From Endozoicomonas sp965196975 (GTDB lineage Bacteria > Pseudomonadota > Gammaproteobacteria > Pseudomonadales > Endozoicomonadaceae), in the NCBI RefSeq assembly GCF_965196975.1, contig NZ_OZ239981.1, forward strand, positions 1,922,001 through 1,986,000: a stretch of DNA of 64,000 nucleotides. The letters run 5' to 3'. The first letter of the stretch is position 1. The number at the start of each line of letters is the position of its first letter. Positions 60,154 through 64,000 of this stretch are shown here, one piece after another. The notes beneath the pieces are model-generated. The model was not told where the DNA came from. It did not search any database and was given only the letters and a program-made list of their open reading frames with translations. The position numbers and the translations under genes were made by a program.

Positions 60154-62628
60154 TTAAACATCGACCACCTTTGGACCACCAAATGCTGTGACCTTTGGTG
60201 CAGCCCCCTGCCACTTTTCGATTTCGACAATGCAGGTAAACGCTGAGCAACATTGCGCCAGATCAGACGTCCCGATATCAAGAGTCACCGTATTGGGGTC
60301 ACCATAGGTATCCACCGAACCAATCTCTGCATTGACAGGGGCATACCATGCGCCTTCCTGTATACGTGCAACGCCCGGTGAATAGCGGTCAGAGATTCTT
60401 GCGCCGGCAATCAATTCTCCCCGGTCATTGAATACCCGAACCAGGTCACCATCGTTAATGCCTCGCTTCTTCGCATCAGCCGCATTCATATAAACGGGTT
60501 CTCGCCCCTGAACCGAGTAGGTTTCACGGAATTCGGTGGAATCACAGAGCTGCGAGTGTAACCGTTTATCGGGATGGCAGGACTGTAAAGCGATTGGAAA
60601 TTGATCAGAGCCAGGCCCTCCATGGCTGCGTTCCGCCTTTTCCATCCAGGTTGGGTGGCCCTTACAGTTGCTGTAATTGTAACGGGCAATTTTTCGACTG
60701 TAGATTTCTATTAACCCGGAAGGTGTTCCCAGTGGGTGAATTTCCGGATCGTCTCTGAATTCAGCATGACGCACCCAGGGCTTTCCTTCACCAAAATCAA
60801 AGAACCCCTGCTGCCAGAAGGTTGGAAAATCTGGCATTTCAAACTTGCCTTTGTTCTTGGTTCGGCAACCATCGTATAAGTGGTTCAGCCAGGTGAACTC
60901 ATCCCTTCCCATGGTGTATTCCTTGTGCCGCCCTATGCGGGCACTGAACTCCCGCCATATCTCCCAATCTGAACGTGACTCAAACAGGGGCTCCACCAGT
61001 TTCTGCATGGCCAGCACCCCTCGCTGGGCATAGGAGCCATACAGATCAAGATCGTGCCGTTCAAACTGAGTGCAGGCAGGAAACACAATATCGGAAAAAC
61101 GACAGGTCGGATTCCAGGCATAATCCACCGTCACTACGCACTCCAGCTTGTGGAATGCTTTTTTCATCCGGTTTTTGTCCTGATGATGGTGCCAGGGGTT
61201 ATTGCCGGATATCACAATCATCTTCAAGTCCGGCAACGTTACCTTGCCGCCGTTATAATCGATCACCTTACCCGGCTCCAGAATGGCATCAATCCACCGG
61301 GCAACGGGGATCACCTTTGAGTAGCCGTTAAAGTCATCATTATCGAAGATCGGAGGCACATCCTCCGGTGGATTCAGGGGAAAGGCATTCGGCCCGGACC
61401 CACCGGACGACGGTGTCCCAATGGATGAGTAGTGATGCCCAAAACTGATACCACCACCAGGCAGACCTATCTGCCCAATCATGGTGGCCAGCACCACGCC
61501 CATCCAGTAGGGCTGCTCGCCATGCTGTTGTCGCTGAATGCACCACCCCATCATAATCTGCACCTGACCCGTTGTCAGTATGCCGGCCAGTTCACGAATT
61601 TTGGCCTTTGGCACACCACAGATCGGTTCCGCCCATTCCGGCGTTTTTGGCGTCTTATCCGTATCACCCATGACGTACGCTTTAAATTCTTTAAAGCCCA
61701 GTGAGTAACCCCGGATAAATTCGGCATCGTAGGTTTTCTTAACGATCATCTCATGGGCAATCGCCAGCATCAGCGGGACATCGGTCTGTGGGTTGACATA
61801 GACCGTTTCTACGCCCAGAAATGCCGCTGTTTTGGTCACCGTCGGATCAATACTGATCACGCGGATTTTTTTCTCCTGAACCTTGGCCTTCAACTGTTTT
61901 AAATATCCGATGCCACTGTGGGTTTCACAGTTCCAGCCTACCTGCAGGTTTTTCAGCGGGTCATTAGCCCAGAGAACCAGTGTGTCAGTATTTTCAAGAA
62001 TCAAACTCCAGGAGGTGCCCTGAGAGTAAACCTCGGTTGAACCGATCACATAAGGCAAAATAACCTGAGCGGCCCCAGTGGAGTAATCCCCTATTTTTCG
62101 AACGTAGTTCCCATGCAGCGCGATGGCCCTCTGCATATGATTGGTACAGGAATGAAACTGCCCCGTTGCCCGCCAGCCGGTCTGACCTGCGTATAACGCC
62201 CAGGGGCCATACATGGTCTGCACACGGTTCAACTCACGGATTAACAGGTTATAGGCTTCCTGCCAGGTCACGCGAACATAGCGATTATCACCCAGCGTTG
62301 AACGATCCGATTTATACCCATTCTTCAGGAAGTCCAGTCGTACCATCGGATAACGGATGCGTGACGAACTGTAGATGGAGCCCTGAATGCCTTTCAACAT
62401 CTCAGTAGGGTTTCTGTCGAGCTCGAAGGGGCGGACTTCTTTAACAACACCATTGGCACGGTAGGCTTTGAACGCCCCAAAATGAGAGCCCGTTACCCGC
62501 CAGCCATCATCCATAACACCATCATCTCCCTCTTCACTGGCCGCAGCTCTTACCATTGAAAATGGCAGCATTCCCGCCGATGAGCCAGCCAGCATCCCCT
62601 GAAGAAAACGACGGCGCTTAATGGTCAT
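60154..62628 (-). CDS. torA: Trimethylamine N-oxide reductase TorA
   Basis: Periplasmic bis-MGD molybdoenzyme reducing TMAO to trimethylamine. About 824 residues from ATG 62628, with GAGGAG upstream; a TTG two codons earlier is in frame. The Tat leader is KRRRFLQGMLAGSSAGMLPFSMVRAAA. TorA features: GSHFGAFKAYRANGVVKEVRPFE, IGDYSTGAAQVILPYVIGSTEVYSQGTSWSLILEN with the Mo-ligand Ser in QGTSW, and no N-terminal Fe-S Cys cluster, as expected for the DMSO/TMAO reductase group. C-terminal RVFNDRGELIAGARISDRYSPGVARIQEGAWYAP is typical. It follows torC by 27 bp and probably takes electrons from it. Confidence 0.95.
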   Translation of the reverse strand: MTIKRRRFLQGMLAGSSAGMLPFSMVRAAASEEGDDGVMDDGWRVTGSHFGAFKAYRANGVVKEVRPFELDRNPTEMLKGIQGSIYSSSRIRYPMVRLDFLKNGYKSDRSTLGDNRYVRVTWQEAYNLLIRELNRVQTMYGPWALYAGQTGWRATGQFHSCTNHMQRAIALHGNYVRKIGDYSTGAAQVILPYVIGSTEVYSQGTSWSLILENTDTLVLWANDPLKNLQVGWNCETHSGIGYLKQLKAKVQEKKIRVISIDPTVTKTAAFLGVETVYVNPQTDVPLMLAIAHEMIVKKTYDAEFIRGYSLGFKEFKAYVMGDTDKTPKTPEWAEPICGVPKAKIRELAGILTTGQVQIMMGWCIQRQQHGEQPYWMGVVLATMIGQIGLPGGGISFGHHYSSIGTPSSGGSGPNAFPLNPPEDVPPIFDNDDFNGYSKVIPVARWIDAILEPGKVIDYNGGKVTLPDLKMIVISGNNPWHHHQDKNRMKKAFHKLECVVTVDYAWNPTCRFSDIVFPACTQFERHDLDLYGSYAQRGVLAMQKLVEPLFESRSDWEIWREFSARIGRHKEYTMGRDEFTWLNHLYDGCRTKNKGKFEMPDFPTFWQQGFFDFGEGKPWVRHAEFRDDPEIHPLGTPSGLIEIYSRKIARYNYSNCKGHPTWMEKAERSHGGPGSDQFPIALQSCHPDKRLHSQLCDSTEFRETYSVQGREPVYMNAADAKKRGINDGDLVRVFNDRGELIAGARISDRYSPGVARIQEGAWYAPVNAEIGSVDTYGDPNTVTLDIGTSDLAQCCSAFTCIVEIEKWQGAAPKVTAFGGPKVVDV

Positions 62629-62655
62629 AAACAACTACTCCTCGTTCAGGTTCGA

Positions 62656-63914
62656 CTACTGTCGTTTTGCCAGTGGCTGGGCGGCTTCAGGTTCTTTCTC
62701 ATCTGGCTGTTCATCGTGCTGAGCATGTCCTCCTGCATAAGTGGAGGAATGCAACTGCAGGTACTTCAACACCAGATTCTGGGTATCATCATCCATATTC
62801 ACAAAGGCGATCATGCCATTGAACATGCCTGGCCAGGTGTTGGCGTCAAAATGGGCGACCTCAGGCTGGCTGTGGCATTGACTGCACGCCTCCCGATAGG
62901 TATTGCTGGCAAAATCCCACATCCCGGTGACGTTATCCGTCAACTCACTCTCATCGGTCCACATATCAACCGTGACTTTCTGCCAGGGCAACCCGGTCAC
63001 ATCGTCCACTTTTTCATCGAGAACCTTAACCACTGCATCCGATTGGGCCGCCTCTTTACTCAGCTCCGCCTCTTTAATATTGATGCCAAAGTCTTCATTG
63101 ATAATCCGTCCTGCACCGATTCTCTTGCGCCAGCCGTCGAGGCGGAACTTAACGCGGCCATCACTCTTATCCGTCACCGCAATCTCTGTGGCAATGTTCA
63201 GCATTCCAGCCTCTTCTTTGCTGGTTGCACTCATGAACAGGGGTTTCTGAAGGACGACATAATAGTTTTTGCCAACCTCAGGTACTGAGATATTCACTGC
63301 GCTCAGCAGCTGGTGCGACCGCCCATCCGTAGACGGCAGGTGATGAGCAATCCCCTTGTGACAATCGATACAGCTCTGATCTCTCTCGGCAGCAGCCTTC
63401 ATCTGTTTTGCTGCCAGAGGTGACATATCTTCCCACTTCATGCTGTTGTAGCTGTGGCAGTTCTTGCACTCCAGCGACTTGTTCGCGGAGAGCCTGGCCC
63501 ACTCCCGGGATGCCAGTTCAAGTCGCTTGGCTTCGAATTTTTCCGGGGTATCAATCGTACCGAAAATAGCACCCCACACTTCTTTGGAGGCCTGCATTTT
63601 CCGGGCAATCTTATGGGTCCAGTTATGGGGCACATGGCAGTCGGGACAGGTAGCACGAACCCCTGAGTGATTGCTCCAGTGAACCGTTCCTGCAACTCCG
63701 GATAAACGGTGTCCCGCATGCTATGACAGGAGATACAGAAGGCTTCCGTATTGGTCGCCTCAAGTGCCGTATTAAAGCCACCCCAGAAGATAATCCCCAT
63801 CACAAACGAAGCTATGGCAATCGTTCCCAGACTCAGGTATTGAGCGGGTTTTGATAATGTCTGCCATAGCGATAATAACGGCCTGATAACTTTTTCAATT
63901 ATTCCGAAAGCCAT
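62656..63914 (-). pseudogene. torC: Pentahaem c-type cytochrome TorC, one-base frameshift
   Basis: Quinol-oxidising membrane cytochrome that feeds TorA. The N-terminal frame (from ATG 63914) has the membrane anchor ASFVMGIIFWGGF and haem 1 CISCHSMRDTVYPELQE, then runs into unrelated residues. The second frame, ending at 62656, holds the rest: CPDCHVPHNWTHKIARKMQASKEVWG, CKNCHSY, CIDCHKGIAHHLP and the C-terminal fifth haem ACSQCHSQPEVAHFD. Adding one A near 63687 (GGAACGG read as GGAAACGG) joins them as ELQETVHWSNHSGVRATCPDCHVP, the NapC/NirT pattern. Corrected length is about 419 residues. Either a real loss-of-function indel or a homopolymer sequencing error. Confidence 0.9.
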
Positions 63915-64000
63915 ACATCCATCGCCTTTTTGTTTCAGGAACGCTGATCAGACTCTCACTCTGGGAAACAATCAGTCCGCCGCAGAATCATGAGACAACG

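Noticed and set aside
1..64000. CRISPR arrays, rRNA operons, prophage modules
   Set aside because: No regularly spaced repeats, rRNA sequence or phage structural genes were seen anywhere in the window.

Overview
The window looks like a chromosomal segment of a marine gammaproteobacterium. The backbone gene order uvrB / aspartate aminotransferase / tRNA-Asn ... lapB-lapA-ihfB-rpsA-cmk-tyrA/aroA-hisC-pheA-serC-gyrA / ubiG-mupP-yciK is the Pseudomonas-type order. The window also carries a complete MukFEB condensin, a Nap nitrate reductase operon with its own NarX/NarL pair, a TorCA system and a secreted GH18 chitinase. That mix suggests the Oceanospirillales/Endozoicomonadaceae (an Endozoicomonas-like, animal-associated bacterium). 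This assignment is inference from gene content and was not tested by a search.

Layout. (1) 1-3.9 kb: a large secreted chitinase gene with an in-frame stop just before its catalytic motif, two small unknown genes and tRNA-Val. (2) 4-7.6 kb: uvrB, divergent aminotransferase gene, tRNA-Asn. (3) 7.6-12.1 kb: an AT-rich accessory island with two unknown genes, one of them interrupted at codon 8 by an IS66-family element that has clean 8-bp target duplications. In P. aeruginosa the same chromosomal position holds the O-antigen locus. (4) 12.1-25.9 kb: housekeeping supercluster on the minus strand (LPS regulation, IHF, ribosomal S1, CMP kinase, aromatic amino acid, histidine and serine biosynthesis, gyrase). 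(5) 26.4-30.6 kb: ubiG-mupP-yciK and a secreted protein with two tandem class C acid-phosphatase-like HAD domains. (6) 31-37.6 kb: mukF-mukE-mukB. (7) 37.7-46.9 kb: narL-narX, divergent from napFDAGHBC plus a 42-residue membrane protein. A perfect 7-2-7 NarL/NarP site lies in the divergent promoter region. (8) 47-52.1 kb: an AraC-type regulator divergent from a four-gene operon (flavin monooxygenase, BASS-type transporter, two dehydrogenases) of unknown substrate. (9) 52.2-57.4 kb: accessory region with two inverted, apparently identical ISKra4-type elements, each with its own target duplication, and AT-rich unknown genes. (10) 57.5-64 kb: a globin, a small outer-membrane barrel protein, an IS3-family element, torA and torC. 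torC has a one-base frameshift between its first and second haem motifs.

The respiratory genes fit an organism that meets low oxygen, nitrate and TMAO in animal hosts or sediment. Four IS copies plus the two point-disrupted genes (chitinase, torC) suggest ongoing genome decay or, for the point changes, possible sequencing errors.
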